Notes under the pieces: generated by a model
What the model saw: only the letters and a program-made list of their open reading frames with translations
What the model was told of the DNA's origin: nothing
Database searches by the model: none
In this document: in pieces, positions 30,368-38,394 of the stretch
Layout of the letters: each line of letters begins with the position of its first letter
How positions within the stretch are numbered: the first letter of the stretch is position 1
Origin: an uncultured Serinicoccus sp.
GTDB taxonomy: Bacteria; Actinomycetota; Actinomycetes; Actinomycetales; Dermatophilaceae
Assembly (NCBI RefSeq): GCF_947500995.1
Contig: NZ_CANMUA010000003.1
Location: 248,001-312,000 of the forward strand
Reading direction: 5' to 3'
DNA: 64,000 nt
Position numbers and translations under genes: made by a program

Positions 30368-31195
30368 TCACCGGGTGGCCGCGCGCCGACCGGGGAGGTC
30401 GCCGCCGGCGCTGCGGGTGGCCAGCCGCCGCAGCAGGCCGACCTGCGCCCGCCGTTCGTGGGCGAAGGTGGCCCGCGGGCCGGACGTCCAGGTATGCCGG
30501 AACACCCGCTTGGCCGCCGCCAGTGCCCGGGGGTCGTGCTCGAGCATGGGGGCCACGAGCTCGTGCGCGAGGGCGAGCGGATCGGCCCCGACCCGCGTGG
30601 CCAGGCCGAGCTCCCCGGCCTCGGTGCCGCCCACCGTGCGACCGGTCAGGGTCAGCTCCTTGGCGGTGTCGAGGCCGACCAGCTCGGCCAGCGAGCGCAT
30701 CCCGGTCATGTCGGGGACCAGCCCCCACCGCACCTCGCGCACCGACCAGGACGCGTCCGGGGTGGTGGTGCGCAGGTCGGCGCCCAGGGCGAGCTGGATG
30801 CCGGCCCCCAGGCAGTGGCCGTGCACGGCGGCGACCACCGGCACCGGCAGCCGGCGCCAGACCCAGCACGCCTCCTGGAAGACGTTGGTGCCGCGCCACG
30901 GCCGGGGCACGAACCGCCGGCCGATGCCGACCGGGTCCCCGAGCGCGGCGCGCAGGTCCAGCCCGGCGCAGAACGCGTCCCCCTCGCCGAGGAGCACGAC
31001 GGCCCGCACGGTGTCGTCGCGCCCGAGGACCCGGGCGGTGCGGACCAGCTCGTCGAGCATCCCCAGGGTGAGGGCGTTGAGCTTGTCCGGGCGGTCCAGG
31101 ACGACGTGCGCGACGCCGTCGGGGCGCCGATCGACGCGGACGTGTGGGGCGGGCGGCGACGGCATACCCGTGAGCATCGCAGACCCTCCCGACAC
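30368..31195 (-). CDS. Enoyl-CoA hydratase/isomerase (crotonase); true start may be MPSPPAP nearby
   Basis: GEGDAFCAGLDLRAALG; AAVHGHCLGAGIQLALGADLR. Confidence 0.9.
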   Translation of the reverse strand: MSGGSAMLTGMPSPPAPHVRVDRRPDGVAHVVLDRPDKLNALTLGMLDELVRTARVLGRDDTVRAVVLLGEGDAFCAGLDLRAALGDPVGIGRRFVPRPWRGTNVFQEACWVWRRLPVPVVAAVHGHCLGAGIQLALGADLRTTTPDASWSVREVRWGLVPDMTGMRSLAELVGLDTAKELTLTGRTVGGTEAGELGLATRVGADPLALAHELVAPMLEHDPRALAAAKRVFRHTWTSGPRATFAHERRAQVGLLRRLATRSAGGDLPGRRAATR

Positions 31196-31200
31196 GGACC

Positions 31201-31230
31201 GGCCCAGCCGTTCACGTGAACGGCCGGGCC
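31201..31230. repeat. 30-bp palindrome centred on TTCACGTGAA
   Basis: GGCCCAGCCGTTCACGTGAACGGCCGGGCC; inner 18 bp (31207-31224) perfect. Confidence 0.85.
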
Positions 31231-31258
31231 CGTCGGCACGGGCGTGTCGTCGGCCAGG

Positions 31259-31274
31259 GCGTACACGTGAACGC
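31259..31274. promoter_or_regulatory. Second CACGTG-centred dyad, about 51 bp from the first
   Basis: GCGTACACGTGAACGC. Confidence 0.6.
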
Positions 31275-31297
31275 TCCAGCCGACGGGAGGGTGCGGC

Positions 31298-31738
31298 TCA
31301 GGCCTCCAGCGCGGCGTCCAGGGTGATCTCGACGCCGGTGAGGGCCTTGCTCACGGGGCAGCTGGCCTTGGCGTCCTCGGCGGCCTTGACGAAGGCCTCC
31401 TCGTCGAGGCTGTCCACCTCGCCGCGCACGGTGAGGGTGATGCCGGTCAGGCGGAAGCCGCCGGCCGGGTCCTCGCCGAGCGAGACGTCCGCCTTCACCT
31501 CGAGGGCCCGCGGCGTGCCGCCGGCCTCGGCGAGCAGGTTGGACAGCTGCATCGCGTAGCAGGAGGAGTGGGCGGCGGCGATGAGCTCCTCGGGGGAGGT
31601 CGTGCCGGCCGCGTCGTCCGCCGCGCGGGACGGGAAGGACACGTCGTAGGTGCCGACCTTGGAGCTGCTGAGCTCGACCTTGCCCGAGCCGTCCTGCAGG
31701 GAGCCGGTCCAGTCGGTGCGTGCGGTGCGCGTGGGCAT
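31298..31738 (-). CDS. OsmC/Ohr family peroxiredoxin
   Basis: EELIAAAHSSCYAMQLSNLLAEAG and KASCPVSKAL (two redox Cys). Confidence 0.92.
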   Translation of the reverse strand: MPTRTARTDWTGSLQDGSGKVELSSSKVGTYDVSFPSRAADDAAGTTSPEELIAAAHSSCYAMQLSNLLAEAGGTPRALEVKADVSLGEDPAGGFRLTGITLTVRGEVDSLDEEAFVKAAEDAKASCPVSKALTGVEITLDAALEA

Positions 31739-31834
31739 ACGTCATCCTTTGCTCGGCGGTGCTGTCCTCGGCGTCAACCGGCGGCGAGGCCGCCGCATTC
31801 CGTGCGGGTCGGCCGCACCTGACACCATGGGGCC

Positions 31835-32407
31835 ATGCTGGCGGTGACGATGGTGACGATCGACTGCGACGACCCGCAGGGACTCGCGGAGTTCTGGAGC
31901 CGCGCGCTGCAGACCGAGGTCGCCGCCGACTGGGGCGACTTCGTCGTCCTCGCCGGCACCCCCGCGATCGGGTTGCAGCGGGTGGAGAGCGTCCAGCCCG
32001 GCAAGAACCGGCTGCACCTGGACCTCGCCGGCGGCGACCGGGCTCCCGAGGTCGCCCGCCTCGTCGAGCTGGGGGCGGACGTGGTGCGGACCCACGACGT
32101 GGACGGCTTCGGCTGGACGGTCATGGTCGACCCCGCCGGCAACGAGTTCTGCGTCAGCGACCCGCACGACGGCGGCGAGGAGGTGGAGCCGAGGACCGAG
32201 GGCGAGGGCGAGCACGGCTTCGACTCCGCGCCCGACGCCGAGCTCGGGCGCGACGACTGCGACGACCCTCGGGGCCAGGACGCCGGCACGAGTGGCCACG
32301 AGGCTGTCCGTGACGTCGGGGAGGCCGTCCGTGACGACGCCGAGCCCGCCGGGGCCGCCGAGGATGACGGCGTGCCGCCCGGCGTCGAGGACGAGGGCGG
32401 CCGGTGA
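31835..32407 (+). CDS. VOC/glyoxalase-like protein with long acidic C-terminal tail
   Basis: VTIDCDDPQGLAEFWSRALQTEV; VMVDPAGNEFCVSDPH; tail rich in D/E/G. Confidence 0.8.
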   Translation: MLAVTMVTIDCDDPQGLAEFWSRALQTEVAADWGDFVVLAGTPAIGLQRVESVQPGKNRLHLDLAGGDRAPEVARLVELGADVVRTHDVDGFGWTVMVDPAGNEFCVSDPHDGGEEVEPRTEGEGEHGFDSAPDAELGRDDCDDPRGQDAGTSGHEAVRDVGEAVRDDAEPAGAAEDDGVPPGVEDEGGR

Positions 32408-33060
32408 GCGCGGCGGAGGCCGCGGCGGCCACCCCGCTCGTGCTGCTGCACGGGGTCGGCCAGGCGCCCATGGCCTGGGAGGACGTCGTCGTCCCCCTCT
32501 ACGGCAGCCGCCGGATCCTCACCCCCTGGGTGCCCGGTCTGCGCCCGACCGAGACGCAGCTGCTCGGCCTGAGCGACGCCGCGGCGGCCCTCGACCAGCA
32601 GCTCATGCTCGAGGGGATGCAGCAGGTCGACGTGTGCGGCGTGTCCTACGGGGCGATGGCCGCTACCCGGCTGGCGGCCGACTTCCCCGAGCGGGTGCGC
32701 CGCCTGGTGCTCGTCGCCGGGCAGGTGCGACCGCCCCGCCTGGCGATGCGGGCGCAGTCGGCGGCGCTGCGGCTGGTGCCGGCCTCACGCCTGGCCGACT
32801 CGGGGGTGTCCAAGGACCGGCTGCTCCAGGCGCTGGAGGTCACCCGCTCGGCCGACCTGACGCAGGCCCTCGAGCGGGTCCAGGCGCAGACCCTGGTGCT
32901 CGTCGGAGCCAAGGACAAGGTCAACCAGCCGGGCTCCAGGGCGCTGGCGGCCGGCATACCCTCCGCGCGGCTGCGGATCGTCGAGGGCGCCGGGCACGCC
33001 CTCAACGAGGAGGCGCCCGGGGCGCTCGTGGAGCTGCTGCGCGACTTCCTCGACGCCTGA
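32404..33060 (+). CDS. Alpha/beta hydrolase
   Basis: LVLLHGVGQAPMAWEDV; VCGVSYGAMAATRLAADFPERVRRLVLVAG; GAGHALNEEAPG. Confidence 0.9.
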   Translation: MSAAEAAAATPLVLLHGVGQAPMAWEDVVVPLYGSRRILTPWVPGLRPTETQLLGLSDAAAALDQQLMLEGMQQVDVCGVSYGAMAATRLAADFPERVRRLVLVAGQVRPPRLAMRAQSAALRLVPASRLADSGVSKDRLLQALEVTRSADLTQALERVQAQTLVLVGAKDKVNQPGSRALAAGIPSARLRIVEGAGHALNEEAPGALVELLRDFLDA

Positions 33061-33116
33061 GCCTCCCCTCGGGCCGGCCGTCCACGACGCCCTCGAGTCG
33101 TGCGTCCGCGGCGCCC

Positions 33117-34010
33117 TCAGGTCGTGCCGAGGAAGTCGCGGACCGCGGGCAGCTCGCGACGCGCCTGCGCCAGACCCGCCTCGTGGCTGGCCCGCAGCTT
33201 CGCCACGTCGCGCTCCCCGTTGCCCACCGGCATCCGTTCGGGCACGAAGAGATAGGCCGCGCCGTCGGCCTCGAGGTCGAAGAGCTCCTCGCGCACCGCG
33301 TTGTAGCGGGCGGGGCGCGCCGCCAGCGCCTCCGGGATCGCGGGGTAGCGGCGGAAGTGGCGCCGGAGGTACCAGTCGCCGCGCTGCTCGCTCTTGCGGT
33401 AGCCCCGCTCCTGGGTGAGCACGACGAGGAACTTCTCGTAGCCGTCGGCGCGAGCGGCGTCCAGCGCGATCCCCGCCGAGCTGCCCAGCGCCCCGTCGAC
33501 GTAGACGCGCCCGTCGATGGTCACCGGCGGCATGACCACCGGCATGGTCGAGGAGGCGCGCACCCGGACCATGAGGTCACGCAGCGTGACCAGGTCCTCG
33601 CGCCCCCACCACACCTGCTCCCCGGCCACGGCGTCGAAGGCACCGATCCGCACCTGCGCCGGGTCGGCCGCGAAGGTCCACCAGTCGAAGGGCAGCGCCT
33701 GATTCGGCAGCGAGGTCTCCTCGTAGATGTACTGGGCGTTGAACCACCCCTGCCCGCGGGCGAACGAGCGCCAGTCACCGAAGCGAGGGTCGGAGGCGAA
33801 GTCGGTGAAACTGTGCCGGGCCCGCCACGGGTCGTGGCTGACGTAGTTGCACGTGTTGCTCGCCCCGGCCGAGATGCCGCCCACCCACGGCAGGTGGAGG
33901 CCGGCCTCGAGCAGGGCCACCACCATCCCGGAGGTGTACGACGCCCGCATGCCCCCACCCTCGAAGACCAGCGCGGTGTCGGTCACGGTCTGAGCCACAC
34001 GCCCGAGCAT
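33117..34010 (-). CDS. Patatin-like phospholipase
   Basis: LVFEGGGMRASYTSGMVVALLEAG; GISAGASN (GxSxG); DGALG. Confidence 0.92.
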   Translation of the reverse strand: MLGRVAQTVTDTALVFEGGGMRASYTSGMVVALLEAGLHLPWVGGISAGASNTCNYVSHDPWRARHSFTDFASDPRFGDWRSFARGQGWFNAQYIYEETSLPNQALPFDWWTFAADPAQVRIGAFDAVAGEQVWWGREDLVTLRDLMVRVRASSTMPVVMPPVTIDGRVYVDGALGSSAGIALDAARADGYEKFLVVLTQERGYRKSEQRGDWYLRRHFRRYPAIPEALAARPARYNAVREELFDLEADGAAYLFVPERMPVGNGERDVAKLRASHEAGLAQARRELPAVRDFLGTT

Positions 34011-34029
34011 AGGAGGCTACATTGGCGTC

Positions 34030-34392
34030 ATGGGCCAGGGTGAGGCCGTCAGGGCATACCTGGACTCGCTGCCGCCGACGGCGCGTGAGCGGGTGGACGC
34101 CGTGCGCGCCCGGGTCCACGCCACGGCGCCGGGGCTGGGGGAGCGGATCTCTTACGGCATCCTCACCTTCACCCTCGACGGGCGCACCGTCTGCTACACG
34201 GCGGGGTATGCCCGGCACGTGGCCGTCTACCCCCTGCCGGACGTCTCCGCAGACCCGGACCTGGCCGAACGGATGGCGCCCTACGTCTCCGGCCGAGGGA
34301 CGCTGAAGTTCCCGCACGGCGCCGAGCTCCCCCTCGACCTCGTCGGTGACGTCGCCGCCGCGCACCTCGCGCGGCTGCGGCCCCCGGCGTGA
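34030..34392 (+). CDS. DUF1801 family protein
   Basis: VRAYLDSLPPTARERVDAVRARVHATAPGLGERISYGILTFTLDGRTVCYTAGYARHVAVYPLP. Confidence 0.8.
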   Translation: MGQGEAVRAYLDSLPPTARERVDAVRARVHATAPGLGERISYGILTFTLDGRTVCYTAGYARHVAVYPLPDVSADPDLAERMAPYVSGRGTLKFPHGAELPLDLVGDVAAAHLARLRPPA

Positions 34393-34396
34393 GGCG

Positions 34397-35071
34397 TCAG
34401 CAGTCGCACGCCCCCGGTCCGCAGGCGCACCCGTCGCCGGCCGGGGCGCAGCAGCCCTCGCCCCGCCAGGCCTGCAGCCCCTCGCGCAGCGCGACACCGG
34501 CGATGACCAGGCCGGCCACCGGGTCGGCCCACGACCAGCCGAGGGCGGCGTTGAGCAGCAGGCCGAGGAGCAGCACGGCCGAGAGGTAGGTGCACAGCAG
34601 GGTCTGGGTGCCGTCCGCGACGACGGCGTTGGACCCGAGCGCGCGGCCGGTGCGGCGCTGCGCCCAGGACAGGACGGGCATGACGGCGAGCGAGACCAGG
34701 GCGAGGGCGATGCCGATCGTCGAGGTCTCCGCCTCGCGCCCCACCACGAGCGCGCGGACCGACTCGACGGAGACCAGGGCCGCGAGCGCGAAGAAGGCCA
34801 CGGACATGAGCCGCAGCGCGGTCCGCTCGCGCTCCTGCGGCAGGTGGTGACTGAACTGCCACAGCACGACGAGCCCGCTGCTCACCTCCACCACCGAGTC
34901 GAGGCCGAAGCCGAGCAGGGCCACCGACCCGGCGACCAGGCCCGCGGCGATCGCGACGACCGCCTCGAGGACGTTGTAGACCACCGAGGTCAACGCGAGC
35001 GCCCGGGCACGTCGGCGCAGCCGTCGGGTCCGCTCTACGGCGGCCCCGGTCTGCAGCTGCAACGCGCTCAT
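34397..35071 (-). CDS. Cation diffusion facilitator-like transporter with Cys-rich C-terminal tail
   Basis: YNVLEAVVAIAAGLVAGSVALLGFGLDSVVEVSSGLVVLW; tail CCAPAGDGCACGPGACDC. Confidence 0.88.
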   Translation of the reverse strand: MSALQLQTGAAVERTRRLRRRARALALTSVVYNVLEAVVAIAAGLVAGSVALLGFGLDSVVEVSSGLVVLWQFSHHLPQERERTALRLMSVAFFALAALVSVESVRALVVGREAETSTIGIALALVSLAVMPVLSWAQRRTGRALGSNAVVADGTQTLLCTYLSAVLLLGLLLNAALGWSWADPVAGLVIAGVALREGLQAWRGEGCCAPAGDGCACGPGACDC

Positions 35072-35466
35072 CGGGTGGCCGCCGCGCCGGTGTCCGGGCA
35101 GAGGACGACCGCGTCCCCGGTCGCCGCCAGGAGCTGCTCCGCGGCCGAGAAGAGCGACATGACCAGGGCGGGCTCGGTGACCCTGAAGACGGAGGAGCGG
35201 CCCACCGGCCGCGAGGTGACGAGCCCGCAGTCGCGCAGGCAGGCCAGGTGGGTGGAGACGGTCGACTGCGCCAGGCCCAGGTGCTCGGTGAGCCGGCGCA
35301 CGTTGTGCTCGCCCAGCAGCAGGTGCCGCAGGATCGCCACGCGGGAGGAGTCGGCGAGGCCGTGGAAGAGGCAGGCCGCGGCCAGGGCCGCGTCCGGCTC
35401 GCTGCCTGCAGGAGTCCCGAGGTCGGTGCTTCCTGCGGTATCGATGCGCGGCTCTGTCATCGTCAT
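35068..35466 (-). CDS. ArsR/SmtB-family metalloregulator
   Basis: ADSSRVAILRHLLLGEHNVRRLTEHLGLAQSTVSTHLACLRDCGLV. Confidence 0.92.
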   Translation of the reverse strand: MTMTEPRIDTAGSTDLGTPAGSEPDAALAAACLFHGLADSSRVAILRHLLLGEHNVRRLTEHLGLAQSTVSTHLACLRDCGLVTSRPVGRSSVFRVTEPALVMSLFSAAEQLLAATGDAVVLCPDTGAAATR

Positions 35467-35476
35467 GTGACGATGA
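35457..35476. promoter_or_regulatory. Perfect 9-bp-arm dyad, candidate ArsR operator overlapping the start codon
   Basis: TCATCGTCA-TG-TGACGATGA. Confidence 0.65.
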
Positions 35477-35484
35477 TAGAGCCG

Positions 35485-36537
35485 TCAGACGATGCTGTCG
35501 AGCCTCGTCCCGACCTCCGCCGCCACCTGGCGAGCCCACTGGCCCACCCCGATGAGCGTGGCCGACGCCGCTCCGCACCAGTCGCCGTAGCCGAGGAGGA
35601 ACAAGCCGGGCACGCCGGGCACGGCGGGGCCGCCGTCGGTGAGCACCCGGCCCGCCCGCCGCGGCACCTCCAGCCCGGTGAGCCACGACAGCTCGGGGCG
35701 GAAGCCGGTGCACCAGACGACGGCGTCCAGCTCGAGCTCGGTCCCGTCCTCGGCGACGGCACCGCTCGGGGTGAGGCGGGTGACCATCGGCGTAGCCACG
35801 AGCTCACCGGCGTCCCGGGCGCGGCGCACCGGCGGCACGGCCACGATGTCGCCGAGGCTGCCGACCCCCTCGCCCTCGCCGCGCAGGCTGGCCGAGGCGA
35901 CCCGGAAGAGCTCGCGCCCGTCCACCTCGTCGGGCAGGTAGCGGGGCGGCCCGAGGGTCGCCCACGTCACGTCCGCCACCGGCAGCAGGTCGGTGGCGAC
36001 CTGCGCGCCGGAGTTGGCGCCGCCGACGACGAGCACGCGCCGTCCTGCGAAGGGGGCGGGACCGGCATACCGCGAGCTGTGCAGCTGCACCCCGCGGAAG
36101 TCCTCGATCCCGGGGACGGCGGGGACGAACGGCCGGCTCCAGGTGCCCGTCGCGCCGACGATCGCCTGCGCCCGCCGGGCGCCGTGGTCGGTGTCGAGCA
36201 CGAAGAGGCCGTCCTGACGCAGAACCGAGCGGACGCGTACCGGTCGGTGGACCGGCAGGTCGTACCGCTGCTCGTAGGCGGCGAGGTAGTCGATGACGTG
36301 GGCGGCGTCGGGGTTGTCGGGCCCCTCCGTCGGGGGCATCCGCCAGCCCGGCAGCGAGGAGTAGGCCGCCGGGGAGAAGAGGCGCAGCGAGGGCCAGGTG
36401 TGCCGCCAGGCACCGCCGGGCGCGTCACCGGCATCGAGGACGAGGTGCTCCACGCCGCGGCGGCGGAGGTAGAAGGAGGCCGCGAGGCCGGCCTGCCCTC
36501 CGCCCACGACGACGGCGGGGAGGGGATCGGTGTCCAC
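35485..36537 (-). CDS. FAD/NAD(P)-binding monooxygenase-like flavoprotein (CzcO/ArsO-like)
   Basis: VVVGGGQAGLAASFYLRRRG; VLVVGGANSGAQVATDL second Rossmann. Confidence 0.85.
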   Translation of the reverse strand: MDTDPLPAVVVGGGQAGLAASFYLRRRGVEHLVLDAGDAPGGAWRHTWPSLRLFSPAAYSSLPGWRMPPTEGPDNPDAAHVIDYLAAYEQRYDLPVHRPVRVRSVLRQDGLFVLDTDHGARRAQAIVGATGTWSRPFVPAVPGIEDFRGVQLHSSRYAGPAPFAGRRVLVVGGANSGAQVATDLLPVADVTWATLGPPRYLPDEVDGRELFRVASASLRGEGEGVGSLGDIVAVPPVRRARDAGELVATPMVTRLTPSGAVAEDGTELELDAVVWCTGFRPELSWLTGLEVPRRAGRVLTDGGPAVPGVPGLFLLGYGDWCGAASATLIGVGQWARQVAAEVGTRLDSIV

Positions 36538-36549
36538 GCTGGGCGAGGA

Positions 36550-37452
36550 CTACGGGACGAGCTCGGGGTCGCGCTCGCGGCGACCCGGCGCCTGCTGCGG
36601 CGCACGGGTGCCGTGCTTCGCGGGCCGCCAGGTCGCCGTGCGGGGGTGCGCCGGCTCCCGGGTCGGCGCCGGGGTGGCGGCGGCGGTGCGCGGGGAGGGC
36701 GTCGAGGCCACGGCACCGGCTGCTGGCGCGGGGGTGGCCTCGGAGGGGTGCGGGCGGCCGGGGGCCGTCTCGAGCTGGCGCCAGAGGGTGGCGGTGCGGC
36801 GCCGCACCATCCACTGGTCGGCGTCGATGATGGCCCGCAGCACGACCGCGCCCACGAGCATCCCGCCTAGGAGGTCGGAGGGCCAGTGGTAGCCGAGGTA
36901 GTAGGCGACCCCGATCGAGTTGAGCACGATGAGGCCCATCGCCCACCCCAGGCGACGCCTCACCCGGGTGTCGGGGTGGGAGTAGACCACGATGAGGTAG
37001 GCCGCGGCGCCGTAGAAGAGGATGGCCTCGGAGGCGTGGCCCGAGGGGTAGGTGATGCCGTACCACCCGTGCTCGGCCGCTCCGCCGTTGAGGAAGCGGC
37101 CCGAGACGTCGTCGGCCTTCGGGGAGGTGCGGGCCAGGACGACCTTGAGGCCACCGACGACGGCGTAGAAGCCGATCTCGGCGGCGGCCGCGACGAGGAC
37201 GGGTCGCCAGGTGCGGTGCTTCCACGCGAGGAAGAACGCGACGGCGAGCAGGGCGGGCAGGCAGACCGCCTGCCCCGCGACGGCATTGGGCACCTGGTCC
37301 AGGAAGTCGGTCCACCGGGGCGTGAGGTCGTCGGACCAGAAACCGTGCAGCGAACGGTCGACCTCACGCAGCGGACCCGCGACCAGCGACGTCACCAGCA
37401 CCAGGGCGCCGACGAGCACCGGCAGGCTGGTGAGGCGGCGGAGGGTCAGCAT
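36550..37452 (-). CDS. PAP2 family phosphatase
   Basis: KVVLARTSPKADD; YPSGHASEAILF; YLGYHWPSDLLGG. Confidence 0.92.
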   Translation of the reverse strand: MLTLRRLTSLPVLVGALVLVTSLVAGPLREVDRSLHGFWSDDLTPRWTDFLDQVPNAVAGQAVCLPALLAVAFFLAWKHRTWRPVLVAAAAEIGFYAVVGGLKVVLARTSPKADDVSGRFLNGGAAEHGWYGITYPSGHASEAILFYGAAAYLIVVYSHPDTRVRRRLGWAMGLIVLNSIGVAYYLGYHWPSDLLGGMLVGAVVLRAIIDADQWMVRRRTATLWRQLETAPGRPHPSEATPAPAAGAVASTPSPRTAAATPAPTREPAHPRTATWRPAKHGTRAPQQAPGRRERDPELVP

Positions 37453-37603
37453 AGAGAATTCCTAGGGTAGGAAAGAAGACTGGGATGAGTCTGGGCACGC
37501 CATTTGGGCCTCGACGACATTTCATGGTACTGGGGATGGCACAGGAATGCAGGTCGAGAATGGCCGGCGCTTTTCTTCGGTATGCCGTTCTCCCGCCGGG
37601 TCC

Positions 37604-37642
37604 GTGCGCGATGGTGGCCCTCAGCGGGCCACGACCGCGCAC
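37604..37642. repeat. 39-bp hairpin element, family B copy 1
   Basis: GTGCGCG-ATG-GTGGCCC-TCAGC-GGGCCAC-GAC-CGCGCAC. Confidence 0.88.
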
Positions 37643-37651
37643 AGTGCTCGG

Positions 37652-38200
37652 TCAGACGGGCGACAACGCCACCAGCGGGCCGTCCGGCACCGCGACCCTG
37701 ATCTGGTCACCCGGCCGGACCGTCCCGCCGCGCGTCACGACGGCCATGACGCCGGTGAGCCGCTCCACCGCGCCGTCGCCGTGTCGGCGCAGCACCTGCT
37801 TGAGCAGCCCGGGCTGGAAGTCGTCGATCTGGTAGCAGGGGTTGCGCAGCCCGGTGACCTCCACCTCTGCCTCGCCCAGGGTCAGCCGGGTGCCGCGCGC
37901 CAGCGCCAGCAGGTCGATGCCGGTCGTCGTGACGTTCTCCCCGAGGTCGCCCGGGCGCACGGTGTGCCCGAGCTCGGCCAGGTCGTCGAAGAGCTCGGCG
38001 TGGATGAGGTGGACCTGGCGCAGGTTGGGCGCCGTCGGGTCCTTCTTCACCCGGTGGAGGTGCTGCACGGTGACGCCGGCGTGCGCGTCCCCGCGCACGC
38101 CATACCCCTCGACGAGCTCGATCTCGGCGACCGGCTCCTTGCGGAACTCGTGGACGGGGCTGAGCTGCACGGCGAGCACACGGGACGGCATACCCCGCAT
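37652..38200 (-). CDS. MOSC domain-containing protein
   Basis: GDAHAGVTVQHLHRVKKDPT; GDLGENVTTTGIDLLALARGTRLTLGEAEVEVTGLRNPC. Confidence 0.92.
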   Translation of the reverse strand: MRGMPSRVLAVQLSPVHEFRKEPVAEIELVEGYGVRGDAHAGVTVQHLHRVKKDPTAPNLRQVHLIHAELFDDLAELGHTVRPGDLGENVTTTGIDLLALARGTRLTLGEAEVEVTGLRNPCYQIDDFQPGLLKQVLRRHGDGAVERLTGVMAVVTRGGTVRPGDQIRVAVPDGPLVALSPV

Positions 38201-38205
38201 TCTGC

Positions 38206-38289
38206 CGTCCCGACGCCACGCCCGTGCCGCCCGGCTCAGGTACGCACGTGCGCACCTGAGCCGGGCGGGCCGGGCGTGTCCGCGGGACG
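38206..38289. repeat. 84-bp imperfect palindrome in a divergent intergenic region
   Basis: Centre 38247/38248 (GCAC|GTGC); arms pair about 36/42 positions; core CGGCTCAGGTACGCAC|GTGCGCACCTGAGCCG. Confidence 0.88.
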
Positions 38290-38394
38290 TGGGAGCCCAC
38301 GGGCGACGCGCCTGAGCCGGGACCGGCGGGTGCGGCATGCCCCTCGTGGTGCCCGCGCTGCGGATGCGGGCGCGGAGGTGCCATCATCGGGAGA

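Noticed and set aside
33061-33116. Imperfect direct repeat CGCCCTCGAGTCGTG / CGCCCTCAGGTCGTG between convergent genes
   Set aside because: Only two short degenerate copies; insufficient to distinguish from chance at this GC content.
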